Part shown: piece by piece, positions 6,997 through 13,764 of the stretch
How the letters are laid out: every line of letters begins with the position of its first letter
Position numbering within the stretch: position 1 is the stretch's first letter
Assembly (NCBI GenBank): GCA_002305955.1
Contig: DBRH01000043.1
Coordinates: 1-17,429 of the forward strand
Direction of reading: 5' to 3'
Length of the DNA: 17,429 nucleotides
From: Kosmotogaceae bacterium UBA1373
GTDB taxonomy: Bacteria; Thermotogota; Thermotogae; Petrotogales; Kosmotogaceae
The notes under the pieces: generated by a model
What the model saw: only the letters and a program-made list of their open reading frames with translations
The model's database searches: none
What the model was told of the DNA's origin: nothing
Program-made: the position numbers and the translations under genes

Positions 6997-7292
6997 AAAT
7001 AACTAAAGAGAAAGTGATGGAGGCCCTGAGTCAGGTTTACGACCTGGAGATAGGTTTCGATATCGTCTCGCTCGGCCTCATATACGGAGTGGAAGTAGAA
7101 GACAGCAACGTGAAGGTGAAGATGACAATGACCACACCCATGTGCCCTCTGGCAGGCTTGATGCTTGAAGACGCCAGGAGAAAGGTCAGTGAGATCGAAG
7201 GAATAAATGACGTGAAGATGGAACTAACTTTCGACCCACCCTGGACTCCCGAGATGGCTAGCGATGATGTGAGGAAGATTCTGGGGCTTTGA
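6993..7292 (+). CDS. DUF59 / MIP18-family iron-sulfur assembly protein (SufT/PaaD-like)
   Basis: Small cytosolic protein (99 aa) of the DUF59 family, whose members help mature Fe-S proteins. Family marks are DLEIGFDIVSLGLIYGV (17-33; consensus DPExGxxIvdLGLvY), MTMTTPMCPLAG (44-55) with the conserved, probably metal- or cluster-interacting C51, and the FDPPWTPEMAS block (80-90). It is complete and a single domain. The start is TTG 6993, with AGGAGA (6981-6986) upstream, overlapping the previous stop as TTGA. A possible client in this window is the Fe-S type TrpRS, but that link is only inference. Confidence 0.9.
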   Translation: MKITKEKVMEALSQVYDLEIGFDIVSLGLIYGVEVEDSNVKVKMTMTTPMCPLAGLMLEDARRKVSEIEGINDVKMELTFDPPWTPEMASDDVRKILGL

Positions 7293-8149
7293 AAGCGAAA
7301 GAACTTCTAAAAAACTGCATAGAGAGACTCGACAGAGCGGGGATCGACTGTTCCCGCTCTGTTGTTCGTCTCCTCTTCAAAGAACTCCTCTATTTAAGCG
7401 ACAGCGAAATTATCCTCGGAACGGTGGAGGTACCCCACCGATTGTGCCTTTCTATGAACGGCGCGATAGAAAGGTTAATCGAAGGGGAGCCTCTGGACTA
7501 TGTTGTTGGCCGGCGGAATTTTCTCGGTGTCTGGTTGAAGTTGAATAATTCGGTCCTCATACCCAGACCGGAGACCGAGGAGCTGGTGCAGATGGTTATC
7601 GACAGAGAGAGAGATTCGACCGTCTTCGCCGATGTGGCCACCGGAAGCGGCGCCATAGCCTGCGCGCTGGCCAGCCATCTTTCTCACTCTCGCGTTTTTG
7701 CCAGCGATCTGTCTCTGGCTGCGCTGGAAGTTGCCATGGAAAACGCCGCCAAAAACGGTCTGAGCAATATACGCTTCTACCACGGGGACAATCTGGCCGC
7801 CCTGGAAGACTTCCTGGAAGAGATAGAGGTAATAGTGTCCAATCCGCCCTATATAAAGACTTCCATGCTGAAATCGCTCGACAGGAAAGTGGCGGGATAC
7901 GAACCCCTCCTGGCGCTCGACGGTGGCAGCGACGGGCTTGATTTTTACCGTGAGTTTTTCAAACATCTCCCTGAAGGGAAGCGGGTCTATCTGGAGATCG
8001 CTGAGTACAGCGTGAAGGGATTGTCCGAGCTGGTGGCTCCGCTGAAAAACTACGAATACTCTTTCGAAAAGGATTTTTACGGGTCTTACAGATTCATGTT
8101 CCTCCATCCAGAAGGGCGAGAATCTCGCCGGAGAACTCCTCGAGAGTGA
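7289..8149 (+). CDS. prmC: Peptide chain release factor N5-glutamine methyltransferase PrmC (HemK)
   Basis: S-adenosylmethionine-dependent enzyme that methylates the Gln of the GGQ motif in RF1 and RF2, improving termination. The 286-aa protein has the N-terminal helical release-factor-binding domain (1-80), then IPRPETEELV (91-100), motif I FADVATGSGAIA (113-124), an acidic cofactor residue in FASDLS (137-142), and the catalytic NPPY (185-188), diagnostic for this family. The start is TTG 7289, overlapping the DUF59 stop as TTGA. It is last in the rnhB operon. Its C-terminal tail after FMFLHPEG is Arg-rich and is encoded opposite the end of the sirtuin gene (56-bp tail-to-tail overlap). Confidence 0.96.
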   Translation: MKAKELLKNCIERLDRAGIDCSRSVVRLLFKELLYLSDSEIILGTVEVPHRLCLSMNGAIERLIEGEPLDYVVGRRNFLGVWLKLNNSVLIPRPETEELVQMVIDRERDSTVFADVATGSGAIACALASHLSHSRVFASDLSLAALEVAMENAAKNGLSNIRFYHGDNLAALEDFLEEIEVIVSNPPYIKTSMLKSLDRKVAGYEPLLALDGGSDGLDFYREFFKHLPEGKRVYLEIAEYSVKGLSELVAPLKNYEYSFEKDFYGSYRFMFLHPEGRESRRRTPRE

Positions 8150-8849
8150 CATTGAATATGTTATCGGCCATATAGTCCAGGCCTGTTGAATCCCTGTTAA
8201 CTATCGCCAGAATTGCGCCGGAGGACTTGGCTATCACGGGAAACTGCGCCGCTGGATAGACAACCAGCGAAGAACCCATCGCCACGAAAAGCTCCGAATC
8301 GATCGCAGCACGCTCGGCCCTGTTAATGGCCTCGATTGGGAGTGTCTCGCCGAAAAAAACGATGTCGGGCTTTATCAGTCCCGAACAGTTACACCAGGGA
8401 ACTTCGCTCTCCTCAAACAACTTTTCCAGCTCGTCTTTGGAATAACTCCTGTGGCATTTCATGCAAGAGAAAGAAGAGACGCTTCCATGAAGCTCTATAA
8501 CATCTTTAGCGCCGGCGCGTTGCTGCAGGCCATCTATGTTCTGAGTTATTATCTCTCCTATCATGCCTTCGCGCTGGAGCCTGGAAAGCAGAAAATGAGT
8601 GGGATTGGGTTTTCTGTCTGCCATCGTGTGTATTCTCTCTTGCGCGATTTTGTAGTATTCGGCAGGGTTATCCAGAAAGAAATCCAGCTCGAAAACCTCC
8701 GGAGAGACTTTGCTGTAAAGCCCATCCGGACTCCTGAAATCGGGGATACCGCTGGCCACAGAGACACCGGCGCCGGTCAGGACGACAGTCTTGTGCGAAT
8801 TCCTGAGTAGCTTCAGGAAAAAGGCCGCTTCATCCGTCGTATTTCTCAC
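8094..8849 (-). CDS. SIR2-family NAD-dependent protein deacylase
   Basis: Sirtuin that removes acyl groups from lysines using NAD. From GTG 8849 (251 aa, near the T. maritima Sir2 length) it shows TGAGVSVASGIPDFRSPDGLY (NAD loop, about 25-45), TQNIDGL (102-108), the catalytic His in ELHGS (H121), a zinc-binding C129-x2-C132 pair and then C153-x-C155, GLIKPDIVFFGE, and GSSLVVYPA. The second zinc pair is CxC instead of the usual CxxC. I chose GTG 8849 because it overlaps the upstream stop as GTGA and gives a family-like N-terminus; an ATG at 8897 would add 16 residues read through the upstream gene. Co-transcribed with the upstream membrane-anchored protein; convergent with prmC. Confidence 0.93.
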   Translation of the reverse strand: MRNTTDEAAFFLKLLRNSHKTVVLTGAGVSVASGIPDFRSPDGLYSKVSPEVFELDFFLDNPAEYYKIAQERIHTMADRKPNPTHFLLSRLQREGMIGEIITQNIDGLQQRAGAKDVIELHGSVSSFSCMKCHRSYSKDELEKLFEESEVPWCNCSGLIKPDIVFFGETLPIEAINRAERAAIDSELFVAMGSSLVVYPAAQFPVIAKSSGAILAIVNRDSTGLDYMADNIFNVTLEEFSGEILALLDGGT

Positions 8850-9433
8850 TGGCCGAACCTGACCTTCGGGAAGGGCGTTTTTCCGGTGTTGCTCCATATG
8901 AAGATGTTTCCTCCTATTGTGCTGCTCGGTTCCGGCTCTACGCTAACAACCTTAGCACCGACCGGAATTGTCAAAGTCAGCGACGACTCTACACCCGTGA
9001 GATCGAACTCCATATCGCCCATGTCCGTATTTACAATGCCTTCCTCAACTGCAGAAAAGCCCGCTATTACGGCGTGCTCGACCACTCTTACCCGGTTGGA
9101 ACCCAGCACCGTTGCAGTTGACTGGAAGTCTTCCACCGTCATGATCCTCTTGAAACTCTCGGCGAACTTGGTGATGGACTCCTGGAAATCAGCCTGTTGC
9201 TGCTCTTTAGGCTTTTCGTACTGCTCGAGAAACTGTGTCATCTGATTAGGTTTGTTGAAGAGGATCTCAGTCTCTATATCCAGTGTAGCGCGACCTTCAT
9301 AATCGTATGTATAGTTGCTCGAAGAGGAAAGCGTTTCGATATCCAGCCTGTTGTTGAAGGCCATGAACATGTTCACGGCGGTCATACCGACCATGACCAC
9401 TACGAGGATGATTAGAAGGGTATTGAATTTCAT
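8846..9433 (-). CDS. Membrane-anchored or secreted protein of unknown function
   Basis: A 195-aa protein I do not recognise with certainty; it may belong to a Thermotogales-restricted domain family such as DUF4897. Residues 4-26 form a single hydrophobic segment (signal anchor or signal peptide). The rest is predicted extracytoplasmic: an acidic middle with a Gln/Lys/Glu-rich helical stretch (about 69-95), followed by a strand-rich C-terminus (ESSLTLTIPVGAKVVSVEPEP). The ATG at 9433 has GGGAGGT five bases upstream. It is followed by the sirtuin gene with a GTGA overlap. Divergent from trpS, with its own TATAAT-like promoter. No catalytic motif is seen. Confidence 0.8.
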   Translation of the reverse strand: MKFNTLLIILVVVMVGMTAVNMFMAFNNRLDIETLSSSSNYTYDYEGRATLDIETEILFNKPNQMTQFLEQYEKPKEQQQADFQESITKFAESFKRIMTVEDFQSTATVLGSNRVRVVEHAVIAGFSAVEEGIVNTDMGDMEFDLTGVESSLTLTIPVGAKVVSVEPEPSSTIGGNIFIWSNTGKTPFPKVRFGQ

Positions 9434-9457
9434 ATATTACCTCCCGATACCTGATTT

Positions 9458-9463
9458 ATTATA
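9458..9463 (-). promoter_or_regulatory. Candidate -10 (TATAAT) for the unknown protein-sir2 operon
   Basis: On the minus strand TATAAT lies about 25 bp upstream of the ATG at 9433, so the leader would be short (about 18 nt) and contain the GGGAGGT ribosome binding site. No good -35 is visible at 16-18 bp. It faces away from the trpS promoter 34 bp beyond it. Confidence 0.4.
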
Positions 9464-9494
9464 GTAACCCCTCAAATATGATAACATCATTCTA

Positions 9495-9503
9495 TGCTAA
9501 AAT
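9495..9503 (+). promoter_or_regulatory. Extended -10 promoter of the trpS operon
   Basis: TGCTAAAAT is an extended -10 (TGn-TAAAAT). Transcription would start near 9510, giving a leader of about 70 nt before the GTG start. The leader has a small CCGG-CTTGA-CCGG repeat but is too short for a T-box and shows no obvious trp attenuator. Confidence 0.5.
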
Positions 9504-9580
9504 ACATTGTAAGAACCTTTACCGTACCGGCTTGACCGGACATCGTATAGAGCCAGAGTTTCGGGTTTGGAGGGATTTCA

Positions 9581-10564
9581 GTGAGGATTCTCAGTGGCAT
9601 GCGCTCTACCGGCAGACTTCATCTGGGCCATTTTGTAACGCTTGAAAAGTGGAAGGAGCTTCAGGACAGCGGGAACGATTGTTTCTACTTCGTTGCCAAC
9701 TGGCACGGATTGACTTCTCATATAGACGTCGCGGAAAATTTCAAGGAGTGGACACTGGATATAATCAGGACTTATGTAGCCGTGGGGCTCGACCCAGAGA
9801 AGTCCGTTCTCTTCATACAGTCGGCGATAAAGGAGCACGCCGAGCTCTTTGTTTACTTCTCAATGCTCATTCCCGTATCGAGACTCGAGAGGGTTCCCAC
9901 CTACAAGGATCAAAAAGAGCAGATTTTGGACAGGGATCTTTCGAGCGGGGGCTTCCTCCTCTACCCGGTCTTGCAGGCTGCCGATATACTCATGTATCTC
10001 GCCAATGGCGTTCCCGTGGGAGAGGATCAGATTTATCACGTTGAATTGACGAGGGAAGTGGCGCGTAAATTCAACAATCAGTTCGGCGAGGTCTTCCCCG
10101 AACCGGAGCCGATCCTGGCGAAGGTTCCCAAACTGCCCGGTACCGACGGTCGAAAGATGTCCAAAAGCTACAACAACTTCATACTCATAGATACCGACGA
10201 GAAGGAACTGTGGAAAATGCTGGCCCCCATGATGACCGATCCGGCCAGAAAACGCAGGACCGACCCCGGCGATCCAGAAAAATGTCCGGTCTGGGATTAC
10301 CATAAAGCCTTCACCACCTCACAGAGCGAGAAGGACTGGGTGGTGAATGGTTGTAAAACCGCCGGAATCGGCTGCCTTGACTGCAAGAAGCTATTGCAGA
10401 AGAACCTGGTGACCAGCCTCTCGCCGGTCTGGGAGAAACTGGCCTATCTGAAGGACAACCCACAGGTGGTCGATAGAATAATAGAGGAAGGCAACTCAAG
10501 GGCCCGCGCCATTGCGCAGGAAACTATGCGCAAAGTGTTGCAAGCGACGAAGCTGGGGTGGTAG
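9581..10564 (+). CDS. trpS: Tryptophanyl-tRNA synthetase, predicted [4Fe-4S] type
   Basis: Class I aminoacyl-tRNA synthetase charging tRNA-Trp; cytosolic. The 327-aa protein has the HIGH-equivalent in GRLHLGHF (11-18), PVGEDQ (145-150) of the tryptophan and ATP site, and a perfect KMSKS (192-196). Near the C-terminus, C235-x22-C258-x6-C265-x2-C268 reproduces the cysteine spacing that binds a [4Fe-4S] cluster in the Thermotoga maritima enzyme, thought to help anticodon recognition. The start is GTG 9581, with GGAGGG six bases upstream. It begins a plus-strand operon with scpA, scpB and rluB and overlaps scpA by up to 7 nt. The enzyme call is very secure; the cluster is inferred from spacing. 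Confidence 0.97.
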   Translation: MRILSGMRSTGRLHLGHFVTLEKWKELQDSGNDCFYFVANWHGLTSHIDVAENFKEWTLDIIRTYVAVGLDPEKSVLFIQSAIKEHAELFVYFSMLIPVSRLERVPTYKDQKEQILDRDLSSGGFLLYPVLQAADILMYLANGVPVGEDQIYHVELTREVARKFNNQFGEVFPEPEPILAKVPKLPGTDGRKMSKSYNNFILIDTDEKELWKMLAPMMTDPARKRRTDPGDPEKCPVWDYHKAFTTSQSEKDWVVNGCKTAGIGCLDCKKLLQKNLVTSLSPVWEKLAYLKDNPQVVDRIIEEGNSRARAIAQETMRKVLQATKLGW

Positions 10565-11265
10565 AAGTGGAGCAGCTGCAGCTGGTCTTCAATTTACCGG
10601 AATTTGAAGGACCGCTCGACCTGCTACTATATCTAGCCAAAAAACACCGGGTCGATATTCGCTCGATACCGATAACCTTCATAGCCGATGAGTTCATAGC
10701 CCACATAAACAAGATGAAATCTCTGGATATGGATATTGCTTCCGACTTCCTGGTGATGGCCTCCACTTTGATGGAGATGAAGTCCAAAGCCCTGCTCCCC
10801 AGGTTGAGCGACAAGGAGGCGGAGGTCTTCGAGAATCAGCAGAAGGAACTCTTCAGGAGAGTCGAAGAGTACCAGACCGTGAAGGAACTTTCCAAACGTT
10901 TCAGAATAAAGCTTTACGATTCCTACAGCTACGAGAGAGCCATGGCGAAGCCCGCCGTTGAAGCCGATAGGGGCGACGAGCTGCCCGACAAACTCATGAT
11001 CGCTTTCAAATCGATACTGAAAGAAACTGCTTTGAGAGACAGAGTGTACACGATAGTCGCCGAAAGCGTGAGGCTTGAAGACAGGATGCAGCAGATAGAA
11101 GGGCTTTACGACAGGATAGAGCTGTACGAATTCCTGAGGGAGCTCGAAAGCAGGTCGGAAATAATAGTTTCCTTTCTCGCCATCCTTGAGCTTCTAAAAC
11201 TCAACAGATACATACTCGAGAGCCTGGAACCTCTGGTAATCAGGAGGCGTTCACATGAACGATGA
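10558..11265 (+). CDS. scpA: Segregation and condensation protein ScpA (kleisin)
   Basis: Kleisin subunit of the SMC-ScpAB condensin that bridges the SMC heads and organises the chromosome. From GTG 10558 it is 235 aa. The diagnostic FNLPEFEGPLDLLLYL is at 11-26, followed by a helical N-terminal domain (contacts the SMC neck), an acidic/basic middle region and a C-terminal winged-helix (about 165-230) that binds the SMC cap. The start is not certain: GTG 10558 overlaps the trpS stop by 7 nt, while GTG 10567, just after that stop, has a G-rich GGGGTGG upstream and gives MEQLQLVF, closer to typical ScpA N-termini. The next gene, scpB, overlaps by 11 nt, the usual pairing. No smc gene is in the window. 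Confidence 0.95.
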   Translation: MVEVEQLQLVFNLPEFEGPLDLLLYLAKKHRVDIRSIPITFIADEFIAHINKMKSLDMDIASDFLVMASTLMEMKSKALLPRLSDKEAEVFENQQKELFRRVEEYQTVKELSKRFRIKLYDSYSYERAMAKPAVEADRGDELPDKLMIAFKSILKETALRDRVYTIVAESVRLEDRMQQIEGLYDRIELYEFLRELESRSEIIVSFLAILELLKLNRYILESLEPLVIRRRSHER

Positions 11266-11866
11266 ACTCTCCAGAAAAGCCGTGATAGAGGCTCTCATAT
11301 TCTCGGCCAGGAACGGTATAGAGCCCAGGAAGATCGCCTCGATCGTGGGGATGAAGCTAAACCAGGTAACACTCCTTCTGGACGAAATCGAGAGCGATTA
11401 CGCCACTTCCGAACACGGAGTGATGATAAAATCCATCAACGGCAAGTTGAGGTTCTACACCAAACCCGAGCTGCAAAACTACGTGAGCCAGATATCCACC
11501 AGACCGATAGTCAGTATAACCGACACCCAGATGGAGGCCCTCGCGATCGTCGCGATAAAGGGGCCCCTCACTAAGAACGACGTGGAACTAATCAGGGGCC
11601 GTTCTACACAGAACCAGCTCCTAGAGTTATCTAAGATGGGGTTGATCGGCAAGAGGAAATCCAAGCTGCCGGGCCGCCCGTATCTTTACAGAATAACGAA
11701 GAAATTCTACGATCTCTTCCAGCTGGAAGATCTTTCGGAGATTGTCCAGGGCCTTTCCCTGGGCGGAGGAGAGGAAATTGAGACTGCAGGAGATACTGTC
11801 CCGGCTGACGGGTCTGTCCAGGAGAAAATCGACACAGGCGATACTGGACGGGAGAGTCAGGATTGA
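11255..11866 (+). CDS. scpB: Segregation and condensation protein ScpB
   Basis: Partner of ScpA in the condensin complex; dimeric, with two winged-helix domains. The 203-aa protein shows RKAVIEALIFSARNGIEPRKIA (N-terminal wHTH), LRFYTKPEL, and the second wHTH with ETLALVAIKGP-like QMEALAIVAIKGPLTKNDVELIRGRS (92-117) and LPGRPYLYRITKKFYDLF (138-155). The fold should end near residue 165. The remaining 35-40 residues are acidic and Gly/Asp/Thr-rich, likely disordered, and residues 175-203 are read in a different frame across the start of rluB. The ATG 11255 has AGGAGG seven bases upstream. Confidence 0.94.
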   Translation: MNDELSRKAVIEALIFSARNGIEPRKIASIVGMKLNQVTLLLDEIESDYATSEHGVMIKSINGKLRFYTKPELQNYVSQISTRPIVSITDTQMEALAIVAIKGPLTKNDVELIRGRSTQNQLLELSKMGLIGKRKSKLPGRPYLYRITKKFYDLFQLEDLSEIVQGLSLGGGEEIETAGDTVPADGSVQEKIDTGDTGRESQD

Positions 11867-12521
11867 CGGGGAAGTCGAGAGGTACCCCAGACGGGAGCTC
11901 GATCCGCAAAGCTCGTCGATCGAATTCGACGGCAAGTCCCTGGAATTCAAAAAACAGGCCACGGTTGTCTATTTGATCAACAAACCGGCCGGATATCTCA
12001 GCGCCATGACTGACGATCGCGGCCGGAAGACGCTCTCGGACCTTATAGCCGGGAAGATAGAAGAGCGCGTCTTCCACGTCGGGAGGCTCGACCAGGGAAC
12101 TTCCGGACTGCTAATTCTGACCAACGACGGAGACCTGGCCCATCTCGTTTCGCATCCCGCCTCGGAGATCGAAAAGACCTACCTTGTCAAAATACGCGGA
12201 AAACTCGATGACGCTCAATTGCAGACCGTCAGAGACGGGATAACTCTGGAGGATGGTTTTACCACTTCGCCCGCAAGAATCAGGTTAGTCAGAAGCGACA
12301 GAGAGACCACAACTCTGAGGTTGATACTTCACGAAGGTCACAAACGAGAGATAAGGGAGATGTTCAAAGCCCTGGGAAAGAGCGTTGTTAGCCTCGTAAG
12401 GGTTTCGATCGGCGGTCTCGACATATCGCTGGTGCCCAGACCCGGAGAGATAAAAAAGCTTGGCAAAAAGGAGATCGAGCTGATCAAAATGGGTTCGAAA
12501 AGAAAGAGTCAGGAACGATAG
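11778..12521 (+). CDS. RluB/RsuA-family rRNA pseudouridine synthase
   Basis: Enzyme that isomerises a specific uridine of rRNA to pseudouridine; RluB (23S U2605) is the most likely role since bacteria often place it after scpB. From TTG 11778 it is 247 aa: an S4 RNA-binding domain (RLQEILSRLTGLSRRKSTQ... to DGRVRIDG, 2-31), then the catalytic domain with YLINKPAGYLSA (65-76), GRLDQGTSGLLILTNDG (102-118; D105 is the catalytic Asp) and KTYLVKI (133-139), and a GHKREIREMFKALG block. I chose TTG 11778 because MRLQ... is the family N-terminus and purine-rich GGAGGAGAGG precedes it. A longer ATG start at 11742 would add 12 residues. Overlaps scpB by 89 bp. Confidence 0.92.
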   Translation: MRLQEILSRLTGLSRRKSTQAILDGRVRIDGEVERYPRRELDPQSSSIEFDGKSLEFKKQATVVYLINKPAGYLSAMTDDRGRKTLSDLIAGKIEERVFHVGRLDQGTSGLLILTNDGDLAHLVSHPASEIEKTYLVKIRGKLDDAQLQTVRDGITLEDGFTTSPARIRLVRSDRETTTLRLILHEGHKREIREMFKALGKSVVSLVRVSIGGLDISLVPRPGEIKKLGKKEIELIKMGSKRKSQER

Positions 12522-12529
12522 GAGACACG

Positions 12530-12550
12530 GCGATTTGTCCGTATCGCTTT
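12530..12550. terminator. Weak hairpin between convergent rluB and PII-like genes
   Basis: GCGAT (12530-12534) pairs with ATCGC (12543-12547) around an 8-nt loop, followed by TTT. It sits in the 28-bp convergent gap, where a shared terminator is expected, but the stem and T tract are weak. Confidence 0.25.
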
Positions 12551-12855
12551 CACAATCTGCCTACCATTTTCGGGACATCCAGCACGAAAGCTATTCCCTT
12601 TCCGTCCTCTTCCAGCTTTCCCGAATCGACAACGGCCTGGAATATACCATCCAGATCACTCTTCTTTGTGAGTATGAGTATGATCTCCTTCGAAGACTCC
12701 ACGTTTATGTGCAGGAACTTCCTGATTTCGTTGTCGCTCGTGCCCCTTCCGAAGCTCACGGTTGCCCCTCTGGCTCCGGCGGCCCGTGCGGCCTTTACTA
12801 TCTCCTCGGCCCTTCCTCTTTCGATAATCACGATTATCGCGCAGACATCACTCAC
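12550..12855 (-). CDS. PII-like signalling protein paired with DUF1538
   Basis: Small cytosolic protein (101 aa) with the ferredoxin-like PII fold: CAIIVIIERGRAEEIVKAARAAGARGATV (5-33) matches the first beta-alpha-beta unit and its G-ATV turn, EIILILTKKSDLDGIFQAVVDS (57-78) the second, and GKLEEDGKGIAFVLDV (79-94) the C-loop region and last strand. The T-loop (about 35-52, GRGTSDNEIRKFLH) is short and lacks the Tyr that GlnB/GlnK uridylylate. True PII proteins sense 2-oxoglutarate, ATP/ADP and nitrogen state; what this one senses is unknown. Starts at GTG 12855 behind GAGGAGGG. It lies 11 bp after the DUF1538 gene in one operon, so its target is probably that membrane protein, as GlnK with AmtB. 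Confidence 0.82.
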   Translation of the reverse strand: MSDVCAIIVIIERGRAEEIVKAARAAGARGATVSFGRGTSDNEIRKFLHINVESSKEIILILTKKSDLDGIFQAVVDSGKLEEDGKGIAFVLDVPKMVGRL

Positions 12856-12866
12856 AGTATCCCTCC

Positions 12867-13571
12867 TCAGAAGAACCTCATCACGGTGCCCAGAAAGAGA
12901 ATCGACATGGCCGCGCCCATGAATGCAAACCCGACCAGCCCGAATCCGTTGAGCAGAGGGTCGCTGCCCTGAATGACCGAAGAAAGGCCTATCGAGATCG
13001 CCACGGTTATCGGTATGTTCACCGGTCCGGTCGTGGCGGCCGCGACGTCGAAGGCTATGCCCACCATCTCTTTGCTGGAAAGTATCACAAGCACTGTCAT
13101 CGCTACCAGAAAAGGAACCATTATCGTCTTGATAGAAGTGCCGCTCACGATCTTGAAAACCCCCAGAGCCATGCCGAGCCCGAAGCCCACCGCCGCGGAG
13201 TAGGTGATCGAGGCCGAGGGTATAGTCCCGGTAGAGACTTCCTCGATTTCCAGCGAGGTCGAAGTCAGGGCCGGTTCGACCAGGGTTGCCAGAAAGCCCA
13301 GCATAAAGGCTATGACTATTATCAGAAGAACGTTGTCCAGAGCCACGATGCTCCTGCCGAAAGAGCTGCCCAGAGGTATGAGGGAGATAGAGGCTCCTTT
13401 GAGAAACAGAAAAAGACCGAATACGCTCAGCACAATACCCAGAAACAGACTCTTAAGGTCTCCGAGTGGCTTTCTGAAGACCACGGCCTGGAAGATTATT
13501 AGAAAGCCCGCAAGAGGGATGACAGAGCGAACGATCATCCACAGGTTTTTTATCAGTTCGGCTACTTTCAT
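12867..13571 (-). CDS. DUF1538 integral membrane protein, putative transporter
   Basis: Polytopic membrane protein, 234 aa from ATG 13571, with about seven hydrophobic segments (for example IPLAGFLIIFQAVVF, LFLGIVLSVFGLFLFL, VLLIIVIAFMLGFLATL, IMVPFLVAMTVLVIL). I place it in DUF1538 by EPALTSTS, the Gly-rich YSAAVGFGLGMALG, and DVAAATTGPVNIPITVAISIGLSSV near the C-terminal end, followed by DPLLNGFGLVGFAFMG. The family has no established function; it often stands next to PII-type proteins, which suggests a regulated transporter. Many members carry two such domains in tandem; this has one. ATG 13571 suits GGAGG 11 bases upstream, while TTG 13580 would be too close. Confidence 0.8.
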   Translation of the reverse strand: MKVAELIKNLWMIVRSVIPLAGFLIIFQAVVFRKPLGDLKSLFLGIVLSVFGLFLFLKGASISLIPLGSSFGRSIVALDNVLLIIVIAFMLGFLATLVEPALTSTSLEIEEVSTGTIPSASITYSAAVGFGLGMALGVFKIVSGTSIKTIMVPFLVAMTVLVILSSKEMVGIAFDVAAATTGPVNIPITVAISIGLSSVIQGSDPLLNGFGLVGFAFMGAAMSILFLGTVMRFF

Positions 13572-13622
13572 TGGCGGCAAAACCTCCGATCAAACGACCA
13601 TGACAGATCGCTTCTCCGTAAT

Positions 13623-13631
13623 ATTTTACCA
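13623..13631 (-). promoter_or_regulatory. Extended -10 promoter of the DUF1538-PII operon
   Basis: On the minus strand TGGTAAAAT (13631 to 13623) is an extended -10 (TGn-TAAAAT), with no clear -35. The start would be near 13616, about 45 nt before the ATG at 13571. Consensus-based call. Confidence 0.45.
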
Positions 13632-13716
13632 TTCTTTGTCGGTCTTCCGTAAAAAGAATCCAACGACAGGCATTCAACGTTACAAATTGAATATTTCGAA
13701 TGGCTCTTTGCCATTA

Positions 13717-13745
13717 TTGCGGGCTTCGTTAGCATAATGTAAAAT
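13717..13745 (+). promoter_or_regulatory. Promoter of the reductase-B12-ABC operon
   Basis: TTGCGG (13717-13722), a 17-bp spacer and TAAAAT (13740-13745) preceded by TG make a good sigma-A type promoter. Transcription would start near 13752, leaving a very short leader that holds GGGGTGA before the ATG at 13765. I see no B12 riboswitch: the leader is far too short. Confidence 0.55.
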
Positions 13746-13764
13746 CGATTAAAGGGGTGAAAAT

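Noticed and set aside
9504..9580. T-box or trp attenuator leader before trpS
   Set aside because: The leader is only about 70 nt, with no T-box motif, specifier loop or terminator/antiterminator pair.
12535..12972. Plus-strand frame of 145 codons opposite the PII-like gene
   Set aside because: Shadow of the PII-like and DUF1538 genes, which have strong ribosome binding sites and family features.
13746..13764. Cobalamin riboswitch before the operon with a B12-binding protein
   Set aside because: The distance from the likely transcription start to the ATG is under 20 nt, too short for any riboswitch.
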